A DNA stretch of 64,000 bases from NCBI GenBank assembly GCA_024699855.1, contig JAMPIQ010000002.1, positions 5,022,001 to 5,086,000 of the forward strand, read 5' to 3'. This DNA comes from Aphelenchoides besseyi. Taxonomy: Eukaryota > Nematoda > Chromadorea > Rhabditida > Aphelenchoididae. Under the pieces are notes generated by a model. It searched no databases. It was given only the letters and a program-made list of their open reading frames with translations, and was not told the origin of the DNA. The translations under genes were made by a program, and so were the position numbers. This document shows positions 50,301 to 59,400 of the stretch, one piece after another (the first letter of the stretch is position 1; each line of letters begins with the position of its first letter).

Positions 50301-52975
50301 TATTACAATGGAAATCGGGTAATTGCACTACCCGGTCGTTTTCGTCTTTCAAATGACTACGGTATTTGAATTAGAGAGTCAATTTAATCATAGAATATTT
50401 TAAGGTCGTTCAACATTTACAGTCGAAAATGTGACCGTCGATTGTGCGGGTGAATGGATGGTATTGGTACGTACTCCAACGGAGGAATTTCGAAGCCGAT
50501 GCACGTTGAAAGTGAATGAAAGACGATCGACAACTTCGCCATCAAAAACATCAAGTTTTGAGCAAAGAGAAGACGGCACACGCAAAGTTGTTGTTGATCA
50601 GAAGTCTGATGAAGAATCAATAGCAGCAGACGAAAAACAACAACGAGAATTGTCGCCTATCGAAGAAGATCAATCAATTGTGTTGTCCAAAAGGAAATCA
50701 GATGAATTTCAAGACGCAAAAATTACAAAACGTCCGAGAGTACGCCGTGAAGACAGAGAAACTGAAACGGGCAGTCCACCGGTGTTTCATCATCTTTTAA
50801 GCGATTTGAACGCTCGAGTTGGTGAGCGAGTAGTTCTTTCTGTCACTTCGACCACAATGCCCGCACCAACGGTTTCGTGGATGAGAAATGGAACTCCAAT
50901 CAAAAGAACTGATGCCAATTACGTGGTTCGGTCGGATTGCGGTAAGAAAGAATGTTGATTGTGATAATGAGCTAAACTATAGGACGATATGAATTGGAAA
51001 TTCTTTCTTGTCAACGTCAAGATGACGCAGAGTTCACAATAATCGGCGTGAACAAATTTGGACGATGTGAAAGTTCGTGTCAATTACGAGTTGTCGATAG
51101 AACTCGTGAAGAAGCGCCGGAATTTGGCTTCGAACTTCACGATGTTCAATGTCAAGTGGGCTCAATGCTAATCCTTGAAGCCAGCGTGCGTTCTCGACCC
51201 GAAGCATCGATTTCCTGGTGGAAAGATGGGAAAGAGATTACTGTTGGTCGCGAATTTCGTATGATTGGAGATGGGCGGATTCAATCGTTGAGTGTTCTCG
51301 ATGCGTTGCCCGTTCATTCCGGTGAATACGAGATTAGAGCTGAAAACATTCACGGGATAGCGACCTCAAAATGCACAGTTACAGTGAACGGTTAGTTGCA
51401 ATTAATCGTATCACTTTGCTCTTATCGTTTGTAGACCCGGTTCATGATCAGTTTTCTGTCATAGAAACTCGAGCGCCGGTTGTTCGATTGCCACTTACGC
51501 CGATTCGCGAGCTTCCCGAAGGATCGGAAGTACACCTTGTTTGTACCATCATAAGCACATCGGCTATTCCGAAAATTGAATGGCTAAAAGACCAACTTCC
51601 AATCAATTTTCCTGCCGTTTTCCGGGTAATTCTAAAACAATTACTGATAGCTTATAAAATTTAGTTTCATCACGGTGTTGCGGAACTGATAATCGAACGG
51701 GCTGAATGTCATCACTCCGGAGTTTTTACGGTAATCGCTTCCAACGCTTACGGAACTTGTCGTTCGACCGGCGTTCTTTACGTTCAACGTATGTTCTTAA
51801 AGTTTTGTCGAATAAGACAGATGTAATATTGCAGCGTCTACGGATACGAAAACTGGACCACCAAAGTTTGTAGAACTGTTAACGAACTCTTCACTAGTAG
51901 CTGGACAAGAACTCGTTTTGGAGTGTCAAGTATCCACGAATCCGTTACCTACAATCAAATGGTATGTTTCTGTTTTACGAGTACTTGATATAAACAACGA
52001 ATAACAAATATTTAGGTGGAAAGACGGTTTCCAAATTCTCTCAGATCCTCGTCTTCTTTTGTACACTGATCGTCGTGGTGTTGCCAGATTGAACTTGATG
52101 GACTGTAAAGTCAGTGATAGTGGCGAGTATTCCTGTGAAGCCATATCGTCTTTTGGACGTGATTTCACGCACTCCCAAGTTAAAATCGTTGCTGAAGTTG
52201 AGGAGGAAGAACGACGAAGAATTGGTGGCGAATTGCCCGTGATTATACGACCCCTCTCTGATTGTTATATTCATTATGGAAATCAGAAGATTCTGGAGGC
52301 TGAAATTCGTTCATTTACATCAACAAATATCGAGTTCCTGCATAATGGTCGACCTTTGGCTGAAACTCGCACTTTACGTACATACTTTGACGGCAATCGT
52401 TTAGCACTAATCAAAATCTTCGGTTGAGTTTTTATCACTTATTTTTGCATATTAGATCATTTAGATGCTGAGCACGCACATAGCGGTGAATACGAGGTTT
52501 GAAGTTGTAATTTTGAGCTACTAACTGGTTGTTTCAGATTGTTTTCACAAACCGTTATGGTCAGGCATCATCGCGTGCTTCGGTGGTTGTTGAAAGTCCG
52601 GAGACCGAAGGTTATGTTTCGTCGATGCCCGTGTTTATTCAATCGCTTCAATCCGTCAAATTGACGGCAATTGGCGAGACCGTTGAATTTCGTTGTGTCG
52701 TCAAAGGACAACCACAACCGAACGTTCAGTTCCTGCAAAATGGAAAGGCAGTGACTGAAGAAGACGATGGAAACGTGACGATCACAACCAAAGAGAACGA
52801 GCATTTACTTCGAATAAATTCGTGTACAGCCTCGTGGATTGGCTCTCAAGTCACTGCTGCTGCGAGTAACATCTTTGGACTGGTACATTCGAATGCGGAG
52901 ATCACACTCGAAACCGGTTAGTAAACTAGTCCATACGCTTATTGAACGTCTTTTTCAGATACAAAACAAGACTAA
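15334..52975 (+). CDS. Giant titin-related Ig/Fn3 muscle protein, about 9,256 residues predicted
   Basis: I joined 43 exons from ATG at 15334 to TAA at 52973-52975. Every intron phase agrees and the exon lengths sum to a multiple of three (27,771 nt, about 1 MDa). The order is Ser-rich N-terminus; one clear and three weak Ig-like folds; a disordered/helical stretch; three Ig; a 3,029-residue disordered stretch; two Ig; a 1,300-residue disordered stretch; then one Ig, three Fn3, four Ig, two Fn3, two Fn3 and finally eight Ig. These are I-set Igs with W and DSGxY patterns. Sarcomeric scaffolds of the titin/twitchin/UNC-89 class have this architecture, but no kinase exon is visible. The step 42777 to 49702 spans a 6.9 kb intron holding exp-2; its phases match, but it remains the weakest join. 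The right-hand Ig cluster could alternatively be a separate gene. Confidence 0.8.
17440..21863 (+). other. Titin-like acidic, Pro-rich and helical region
   Basis: Exons are 17440-18415, 18462-18517, 18867-19813 and 19854-21863. An acidic run (EEESEEEEDS) is followed by a polyproline motif (PPPVPPRRNSKTG, about 17831-17870) of the SH3-ligand type. A basic arginine/serine stretch (RGRNFSRSAHRSHSS) comes next. After that is a long charged, helix-forming region with heptad-like spacing (around NDEEREIREELKQIN). The 56 nt exon 18462-18517 is required to keep phase between its neighbours. Confidence 0.7.
21904..24380 (+). other. Titin-like Ig triplet before the long disordered exon
   Basis: Exons are 21904-22519, 22582-22628, 22663-22749, 22788-23047, 23089-23141, 23184-23254, 23296-23486, 23529-23581 and 24328-24380. 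Three I-set Ig domains are readable (ITCELNSF...KIEWWRG; AILSCQLV...APTWFYNDEP; ATIACELES...ELVWQKNAKP), each split by introns. The 746 nt intron 23582-24327 shows no convincing exon. Confidence 0.75.
24611..33698 (+). other. 9.1 kb single exon coding for about 3,030 residues of disordered sequence
   Basis: One exon is uninterrupted for 9,088 nt. The composition is dominated by Lys, Glu, Asp, Ser, Thr and Gln, with very few Trp, Cys or Gly, so it is predicted to be unstructured. It opens with a strongly basic motif (PKKRKKKTKKSE, about 24867-24902). Lysine clusters (KPKPKTVKKK, STKKQKTPKK, DQKKQKAAKKK, VAKKLKKV) recur irregularly. Each is followed by acidic stretches and short alternating hydrophobic strands. 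This resembles a degenerate tandem repeat array serving as an elastic or spacer region. It ends in a basic segment (RFVQLKKVPRKTNQQ) before the next Ig. Confidence 0.8.
33742..34558 (+). other. Titin-like Ig pair between the two disordered regions
   Basis: Exons are 33742-33857, 33897-34089, 34135-34265, 34332-34441 and 34473-34558. They carry two Ig domains (KFNPRRKLIECSKGG... and LPSVECTTPEHIDTTVG...). The second ends HIACCCANKYGSSRSPPVYL. Confidence 0.75.
34594..38850 (+). other. Second long exon: 1,300 disordered residues with Lys/Arg clusters, ending in an Ig
   Basis: A 4,257 nt exon. At least seven basic clusters (NRRKKRRD, LKKRTPRKQKRE, QRKTKRKATKQK, VKPKKKKSIKSTKR, KPKIKQKRPSK, EKKPKRKRTQTK, NGKKRKKTIK) occur at intervals of very roughly 90-250 residues. 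Most are followed by an acidic spacer and a strand-like V-x-h-x-h element, sometimes with Trp (YSIKWPQ, VIEWPIRVEE, DTNWSIAT, AVNWTHDS). The last 90 codons form an Ig domain (LRLRCRFTCSTTPEITTTVN). Confidence 0.75.
38894..42777 (+). other. Titin-like Fn3/Ig array
   Basis: Exons are 38894-39240, 39286-39541, 39589-39861, 39901-40052, 40093-42076, 42118-42435 and 42478-42777. They carry three Fn3 domains (first: PDAPESLRIVNFGVNFVKL, LEWEKPISDGGSPI), four Ig domains, then four more Fn3 domains with a disordered insert (41690-42076) after the second. In titin and twitchin a kinase usually follows an Ig-Fn3 stretch of this kind; here the next exon in phase is an Ig at 49702. Confidence 0.8.
43002..45334 (-). 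CDS. exp-2: Voltage-gated potassium channel, EXP-2 type Kv
   Basis: EXP-2 is a Kv channel that repolarises nematode pharyngeal muscle. Minus-strand exons are 45334-45269, 45200-45027, 44987-44823, 44784-44477, 44430-44332, 44291-44068, 44027-43914, 43871-43786, 43748-43701, 43657-43596, 43468-43452, 43409-43383, 43339-43310, 43266-43238 and 43169 on. They agree in phase and total 538 residues if the last exon reads to TAG at 43002-43004. The T1 domain has RLNIGGQLF and the non-Shaker zinc motif H-x5-C-x20-CC (HRPSECC...ASCC). S1 ends GTIPEFQ, S4 is RILRVLRVIRIIKLGRFSSG, S5 follows, and the pore is WWCLVTMTTVGYGDS. S6 reads VLALPITIIG in place of the usual PVP. The start is the first ATG in the N-terminal frame; upstream exons are possible. 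Confidence 0.85.
46190..46680 (-). CDS. Unidentified open frame in the titin-like intron
   Basis: The frame is open for about 163 codons on the minus strand to a stop near 46190, with an internal ATG at 46569. The peptide has mixed, protein-like composition (SWTNYRLNVPFETHVQIRG, FPSRWETFSESLNDPPVVYM, LAVDYKSKCTRELKGDLFEN) but matches no family I know. A second minus-strand stretch just upstream (about 46945-46805) follows a good acceptor (gttttcacag) and is also open (LSNVLRTISGDLKLKNARK). They could be exons of one small gene; I found no acceptor that joins them. Confidence 0.3.
49413..49701 (+). other. Possible alternative first exon (internal start) of a short titin-like isoform
   Basis: The frame of the Ig exon at 49702 stays open upstream for 96 codons, through and beyond its own acceptor. 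An ATG lies at 49483 (MDEQSLLAVAESISL...). Such an open extension past an acceptor is unexpected for pure intron. It could mean that a shorter protein starts here from an internal promoter. Confidence 0.35.
49702..52975 (+). other. C-terminal eight-Ig array of the titin-like gene
   Basis: Exons are 49702-49828, 49874-50361, 50405-50941, 50983-51390, 51435-51625, 51665-51788, 51835-51961, 52016-52422, 52465-52496, 52538-52916 and 52959-52975. Eight I-set Ig domains are visible (for example WSKDGRPIS, IEWYYNGNRV, VSWMRNGTPI, ISWWKDGKEI, IEWLKDQLPI, IKWWKDGFQI, IEFLHNGRPL, VQFLQNGKAV). Linkers after Ig1 and Ig2 are charged, with basic motifs (RKRTRKRLIEEDDE; ITKRPRVRRED). The last exon adds only DTKQD before TAA. 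Without that splice the frame stops at 52919. Confidence 0.8.
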
Positions 52976-53488
52976 AGATTGCTTCAAATACAGATTCTAT
53001 TTTTGTACATCTTTTTTTTATTTATTTCATAGTTCGTTTAGTTTGTGATTCTTGTAATTGTCGATAGAATACACGTTAGTAGTTGATTATGCTAAAGTTG
53101 TTTATTAAACGCAAGATTTGAGTCAACTTTCGCACAAGCATTCGATGTTCTTGAGATAAATATAATGCAGAAGCACTAAGACTACGAAAACCACAAGTTG
53201 ACAATTTTCAATGGATAGAAAGTAATTGGTATATTTTGTTTTGTTTTATGGTTTATGAACGCCGTTGTTCGAAACGTATGGCAACAATCTGAATAGCTTA
53301 CCTCGATGTTAAAATGACCGGCAAAGTCGTTGAAATAGAAAGAATAACAGTTTGTGGCAGCACAGAGAAATCGTACAATGATTAATGAGAAGCACAAAAT
53401 TGCAGTTATATTGATTGTAAACATGAAAGCAAAAGAAGCACATAACAAGTTTTATGAAAGATGTGACATTCCTGTTTCATTCATTTCT
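52976..53488. terminator. Tail-to-tail 3' region of the titin-like gene and kettin
   Basis: There are 513 nt between the two stop codons. At 53101-53109 the string TTTATTAAA supplies ATTAAA on the plus strand and AATAAA on the minus strand, so one site could serve both transcripts. A further TTTATT lies near 53018. No coding sequence is seen. Confidence 0.5.
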
Positions 53489-56400
53489 CTACCTACTCTG
53501 CACATTCAATTTGGTTTCTGATTTTGCGGTTCCACTCGCGTTCTTCAACGTACATGCGTAATTGCCGGCATGAGCCGGTGTGACACGTGAGATTTGTAGA
53601 ATCGCTTTGTCTTGTTCCAAAGACGTCTGAAAGTGTTCACGTAAGAATTTGCTGTTCACGTTGTCTTACTTTGTATTCTTTTCCATCAGGCAAAGGTTTT
53701 CCATTGAACGTCCACGTTGTTTCAACTGGATCGCCATCGAATTGAAGAACGAACTTGATGTTTTCTCCTGCACGACCGTTGATTGCCCTCAACTTTTCAA
53801 TAATCTGGAAGAATATACTATTAATATAATATTAAAGAAATGTAATATTTTTTGATTGCAGCATTTCCAAGCACATAACTTGCTGATTTGAAATTTATTG
53901 TCCGTTGTGAACTGTGGGCGCACAAAACAACGCGATTTGCGGCCAGCCGATCGGCAAAAGTTTCAGTCGGTCGAGCTCTGATGGTCGTTGAGATTTTTGA
54001 TTTTTAAATTGGTCTTTGAAATTTCGGCCTGTTAAAATTTGTGGGTTGTAATGGAGCCGATCAATCCGACTCCATCATCCAACAACAACCAACATGCAGT
54101 TGATTATGTTCAAAATTCGCAAATTTCCGCAGGTAATTGCGATCATTTGATTTTGTCGAAAATAATCCGATTGATGTAAGACATGTCTCGACATCAAACA
54201 CCGTTTTGAATCGAAATTGCATTCGGGTGGATGTTCGCTTTTATCTGAAGTATTTTTAAATCAAAAAAAGCTTCCTATATTAGCGAGTTGTAGACCACCG
54301 TCGAAATTCCCGTCCGTTTTCCCGCCCGTTCGTTCTCCCACCCGGAGCGCGACTGGGCGACCAAAAGAAACTGCAGCCGTAAATTCGAAAACAATTCGCA
54401 ACACACCGCGAAATGCAACTCGAAGAGTCAAGTAGCACCCAAGAAAAAAATGATAAAATGGCACGTGCAATAAACTCACTTGTCGCGCCGGGAGTGGGTC
54501 ACTTTCGATTCTCACGCTTTTAATTTCCGCTTTTGAGTGTCTTCCGGTGGTCACTTTTTTTTTGAGTTGCGAGCGCGTAATCATCAGATCAATTGGAGAG
54601 AAAAGAGATGAGTTGCGGTAAATTCAAATACGCCGTTGTAGTGATCTCTTCATCAAAGAAGACCACTTGAATGTTTTTTGTTCTGCAGACTCCCTTTCTG
54701 CAGCTGCAGTTTCTTTTGGCCGTCGGCAAAACCACTGGTCGACACTGCTTGCCAGTGCTTCTGTTCTTGCGCAATTCGAACAACGCGTTCAACATTCGTT
54801 CATTTCTAGAAGCAATCGGCTATGGGATCTCTGATGCCGTTTTCCACTTTACGTTTAAGGACACTCAACGCAAACAACATTCACTCTCAAGTCTTCCGAA
54901 AACGGAGACTTCGCGGTGGTTCCTTTGGTTTTACCTTCTCGCGCACTCTCATTGTCCGCCTCTTCATTTGCCAAAAGTTTGTTATTCAAATTGTTGCATT
55001 TGTCGAATTTCACGGCGTATTTGAATTTACCGTAACTCATCTCTTTTCTCTCCAATTGATCTGATGATTACGCGCTGCGGTATTCTCATTGAGGCTGCGA
55101 AATTGACCAACTTGCAGCATCCGATTAGTTGCAATTTAAACTTTGACAAAAATTGATGACGGAAAAACAAGCGCAAAGCACGCAATTTCGGCACACTTTT
55201 TGTCGCGCCTCTTTTTAGGATCAACCAGTTTTTTAGGAACAGTTTTTTATACTTTGTTGTTGAACATTTAGGCCGTGTTCCGACGAACCGGTCGAACGGA
55301 CATCGAGCCGTTCAGTTGTGCAGTTCATTTACGTTTACAATTTCTCTTTTTCATCATTTCTTCCTCCCGATTTCGCGTGTTCCTATTCTTTTCGTTTCAT
55401 AACACCGAACTTGTTTATTGCGTTCCCATAAACATCCTAGTTAATCCCTGTCTTAGTGATCGACAGCGCGAGACAAATTACAAATGTCTTAATTGCGCTT
55501 ACAAAGTGACCGTGAATTGAAACGAAGAAAATTGTGATTGCCTGCGTGTTCACATTCGGGATGAGCATCCGGAAATCGAAATCAAAGATCGACAGCCAAA
55601 AGCTGGGGTTTCAAAAAGTAAATTATATTTCAAGTTGTATTATTTTTCTTTGTTGTTTTAGCTACGAGTTTACGAAAAAAATGTTGACTTTTTGACAATC
55701 TCAAAAGGCGCATTATTTCGAAGAAATGAGCTTCGTGAGTTCTGAATTTCACTTGGCAATCACCTTTTTTTTGATACCCGCATTTTAATCCCGTCAAACT
55801 TTATGTCGAGGACCCAAGTTTGCTCGCCAAATTTCGATCAGTTGCAATACGAAAAAATGTTTCGAATCCGTTGCACAAATTGGCCTTTGTTTTTGGTCAG
55901 ACTGTGGAGATAACAGATGTTTTTGAATCGCAGTTTGGAAGTCTGCTCAAAATCGATTGATTGTTCTCTTTTTTTGTTACTTTGTTTTAATTATTTCGGA
56001 GAAACGAGCTTCATGAGTTCAGAATTTTATTTTTGAATCTGGAGTAAATTATTGAGCCCGTGTATTTTTTCTCGACCTCATAGTGACAAAAAGTATTTTA
56101 TTCGTGGAATGATAAGTTTTGAATATGGTTATCACAGAAATTCATCAACCTTAAATACAACAACGATTTCCTAGAAGAGCTGTGGACCCAACCAAAGAAA
56201 CAAAATATTCTTTCTCATATTACCTACAAGTTTAGTCGGTCTCATTGCCATCTTTTTTCGCGCATCAATGGATGAATTATGCTGTTCATAGAGCTTTTTT
56301 AAGTTCATTTTGTCGAATGAACATGGAATCCACTCATTTTGTGTTTTTACGAATTTACGGAAAGAAAGATGTTGACTTTTTAACGACCGAAAAAGTGCTT

Positions 56401-59400
56401 TTTTTCTGAAGAAATGAGCTTTGTGAGTTCAAAATTTTATTATGGAATCTGGAGTAAATTATTAGGATCGTGTATTTTTCTCTCAAGCTCATAGTTTTTT
56501 ACTGTAGTGTCGATTAGTTATGTAAATGGTAAGCAACGTCGCCCACTAAATACACTCGCCACAATTGTAAACATTCCGTCGAGTCACAAAAAAGGTGTAC
56601 GTGCAATTCTTTTGTGTTCTTTACAAAGTTTGTAGGATGCGATGCTCGTCGGCGAGTTGATCAATGTACCGCAAGCTTCTCTCGATGAAATCACCTTCAT
56701 CGGAAATGAACGGTACGGCCTGCAACAAATGAAAGCGAAAGAAAAACATCGCCGCAAGAAAACCAATTACGGAAGATAAGAACGATTACTGGTAACGAAT
56801 TCGTGCGCATCTTTAAATTTTTAAATATGCTTTTGTATTTTAGAAGTGTCCAACATTCTTCGCAATCCATCAAAATCATCGGAAGAACTTGAACTATTAT
56901 GCTTCAATGATTTTTGTGAAGTTGTCGAGCTCAGTGACATGCACTCATTATCTTTATCCTCGCTTCCGCCTTGCCTTGCTAGTAATGATTTGGTTGCTAA
57001 ATACAAATGTCGGAGCCCAAAATAAAAAACACTATTATCTAATGGCTCGTCAATTTATCGACGTAGTCAACGAACGGAAAATCACGTTTATTGCATTTCG
57101 ACGAGTTTACGGAAAGAAGAATGTTGGTTTTTTAACGACCGCAAAAGTGCTTTTTCAAAATGAGCTTTGTGAGTTCAGAATTTTATTTTTGAATCTGGAG
57201 TAAATTATTGAGACCGCGTATCTTTTTCTCGAGCTCATTTTTTTATTGTGGTGTGGTTTAGTTATAGAGGTGATTACTTGAAACACGGCTCCCAATGTGT
57301 TAGAATCAACAACGAGCACCTTGGCCAACGACGATGTCGCTCAAACTGTTACAAACACGGGCCATTAAAAGATAAGATGCAGTTGGGCGGCATCAAACCG
57401 AGTGAAGGAGCCGTTCGATTTGTTAATCCACGTTTTGACAGTTGACACCGCATACTGCACAATTCAAAAACGAAAATATTTAGATACTGTTGTGTATCGA
57501 GCCTTCTCGTTCCGAAAATGCCTCTCAACACATTCCGCTCTCCCAACACGATTGTTGACTTGGCTACCGGTTCGATTGTTGTTGTCCACTTCGCACCCTT
57601 CGGTTGGAAACCGGCGAGTCGACACTGAAGCGGACGAACCGAACGGTCGCCGACTTTCTCCGCCGGTGTTTTGCGCCTTTGTGTTTCGCCCGCCGCGCCT
57701 GATTAATCCGATCAATAAACTCCTCTCCTACTCCGGTCACTTTTGGGAGCAGTCTGATGGCGGACATAACAGATACGTTAATTGAAAATGCAAAATCACT
57801 GGATTCGGAATTCGAAAAAGAAGTTAGTTTATATTTCTTTTCATGAGCTTAATAAAGAGGTTTAGCTTCCGATTTACAAAAGTGTTGTTAACAACGACAA
57901 ACATTGGCATTTAGAACTTCAAGAAATGTCCAATTACGTCTCTTTTGTTACTAATCGTTTATTGGCCTATGCACGTCAGTTGTGAATGGTTCGTTATCTC
58001 CAACACTTCAACATCAATTACACATTTCTGGTATTATTGTTCAATCTTACAACTATACTTTTCTTTTTGCTATTTTTACAATATTCAATGAAATAAATTT
58101 AAAATTGTTTTTCATACTTTCGTTCGGTTTTTCTTGGAAATGATTTTAAATTTTTGAAACAATTCGAATAAATCTCGATTTCAACAAACTTTCGCCTTTT
58201 TCTTAAACACCTTCAATAGCATCCAAAATTGCTTACCTTCACTGGTCGTGTTGTTCGTGTTGGACTCATAACATCGCCTGTGCCGCTGAGTCGTCCGACG
58301 GCTCCAGCGGGTACTGGATCAATTCGACCAGCTCGAGCTAAACGGCAAGATCAAATATTGTATTCGAGCTTCCGAACTTACGTTTAAGAACCAAGTTGGC
58401 AACTGAGCTTGCTTTTCCTAAAAAATTCCAATTGTCGTAACGTTCACAAAAGTCATTCATGTTTTTCGGTTATAAAATAACAGGATTGTTCTTGAGAAGG
58501 GATATTGATATTAATTTTGATTGTATATACCCGCTGGATTGCTCGCTTCAACTTTGTATTCTGCTACGTGTTCTTGTCCAACATTCGCAATTTTCATCCA
58601 ACATTCACCATTACTGTGACCAACTTCATAACCACGACTCGGTCTTATCGGCTCGTTATTGCGATACCAGCGCATCATGGGTTCTGGATCGCCGGTGAAA
58701 TTAGCGCGGAACTCCGTTGATTGTCCTTCAGAAACAACCAACGGTTTGAGCGGTGTGTTGAAACGTGGAGCAACCAATTCAATTCCAGCTTCTGGTCCTT
58801 TACCGGTTTTCGACAAGTTCACATTCAATCGAGCTTTGCATCGGGCTTCCCCACCCGGCCCAACAGCAACCAACTAAACACACGAAATATAAGTCCTCTA
58901 CTGAAACTACTTGCCTCGTAGACTCCAGCATCTTGTGGCAATACACCAGTCAATTCAAGTGATGTTTCGTTATCCGAATCGGCAGCTGTAAAACGGGCAT
59001 CGTTGGGCAACGGTTTTCCGTCCTGAAATCCATGTGACTTCAATTTAATACAGATATAACAAACCTTGAACCATGTGATCGTTGGTCGTTGAGGTTTGGA
59101 AACAATTTGAGCAGTGAGTTTAACTGTTGATCCCTGTTGTGCTCGTTGATCGCTGACAAGTTGTTTGAACTCAGGTGGTACGCCTTTGGAAGTTGCTGGT
59201 GTGATAATCAAGTTGGCAGATGACTCGCAAGTTCCACCCGCATTACTCAATCGAACCGAGTAATCGCCTTGATGATTTTGTTTCAACTTGCTCAATTCGA
59301 GTCGAGTTTCTCCATCAGTCGTCTTGATTTGCGTATCAAATGCTGATCGTAATTCTCGACCATCTTTGAACCTTAAATTTTGTATCGTTTAGATGCGCAC

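Larger units (their letters stand above)
53805..58236 (-). other. 4.4 kb kettin intron with nested genes and repeats
   Basis: Phase 0 on both sides (…RTTRPVK / IIEKLRAINGRAG…) supports the join. The intron contains the 61-residue plus-strand gene at 57757-57985, several plus-strand orphan exons (54051-56779), a minus-strand terminal exon (56821-56996) and four copies of a decayed repeat (55662-57237). The portion 54133-55560 shows no confident coding exon. Confidence 0.7.

Noticed and set aside
57564..57767. Minus-strand frame starting MSAIRLLPKVTGVG opposite the start of the 61-residue gene
   Set aside because: It overlaps the start of a better-supported plus-strand gene, and its Arg-rich composition follows from the GC-rich upstream region. 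No downstream exon could be joined.
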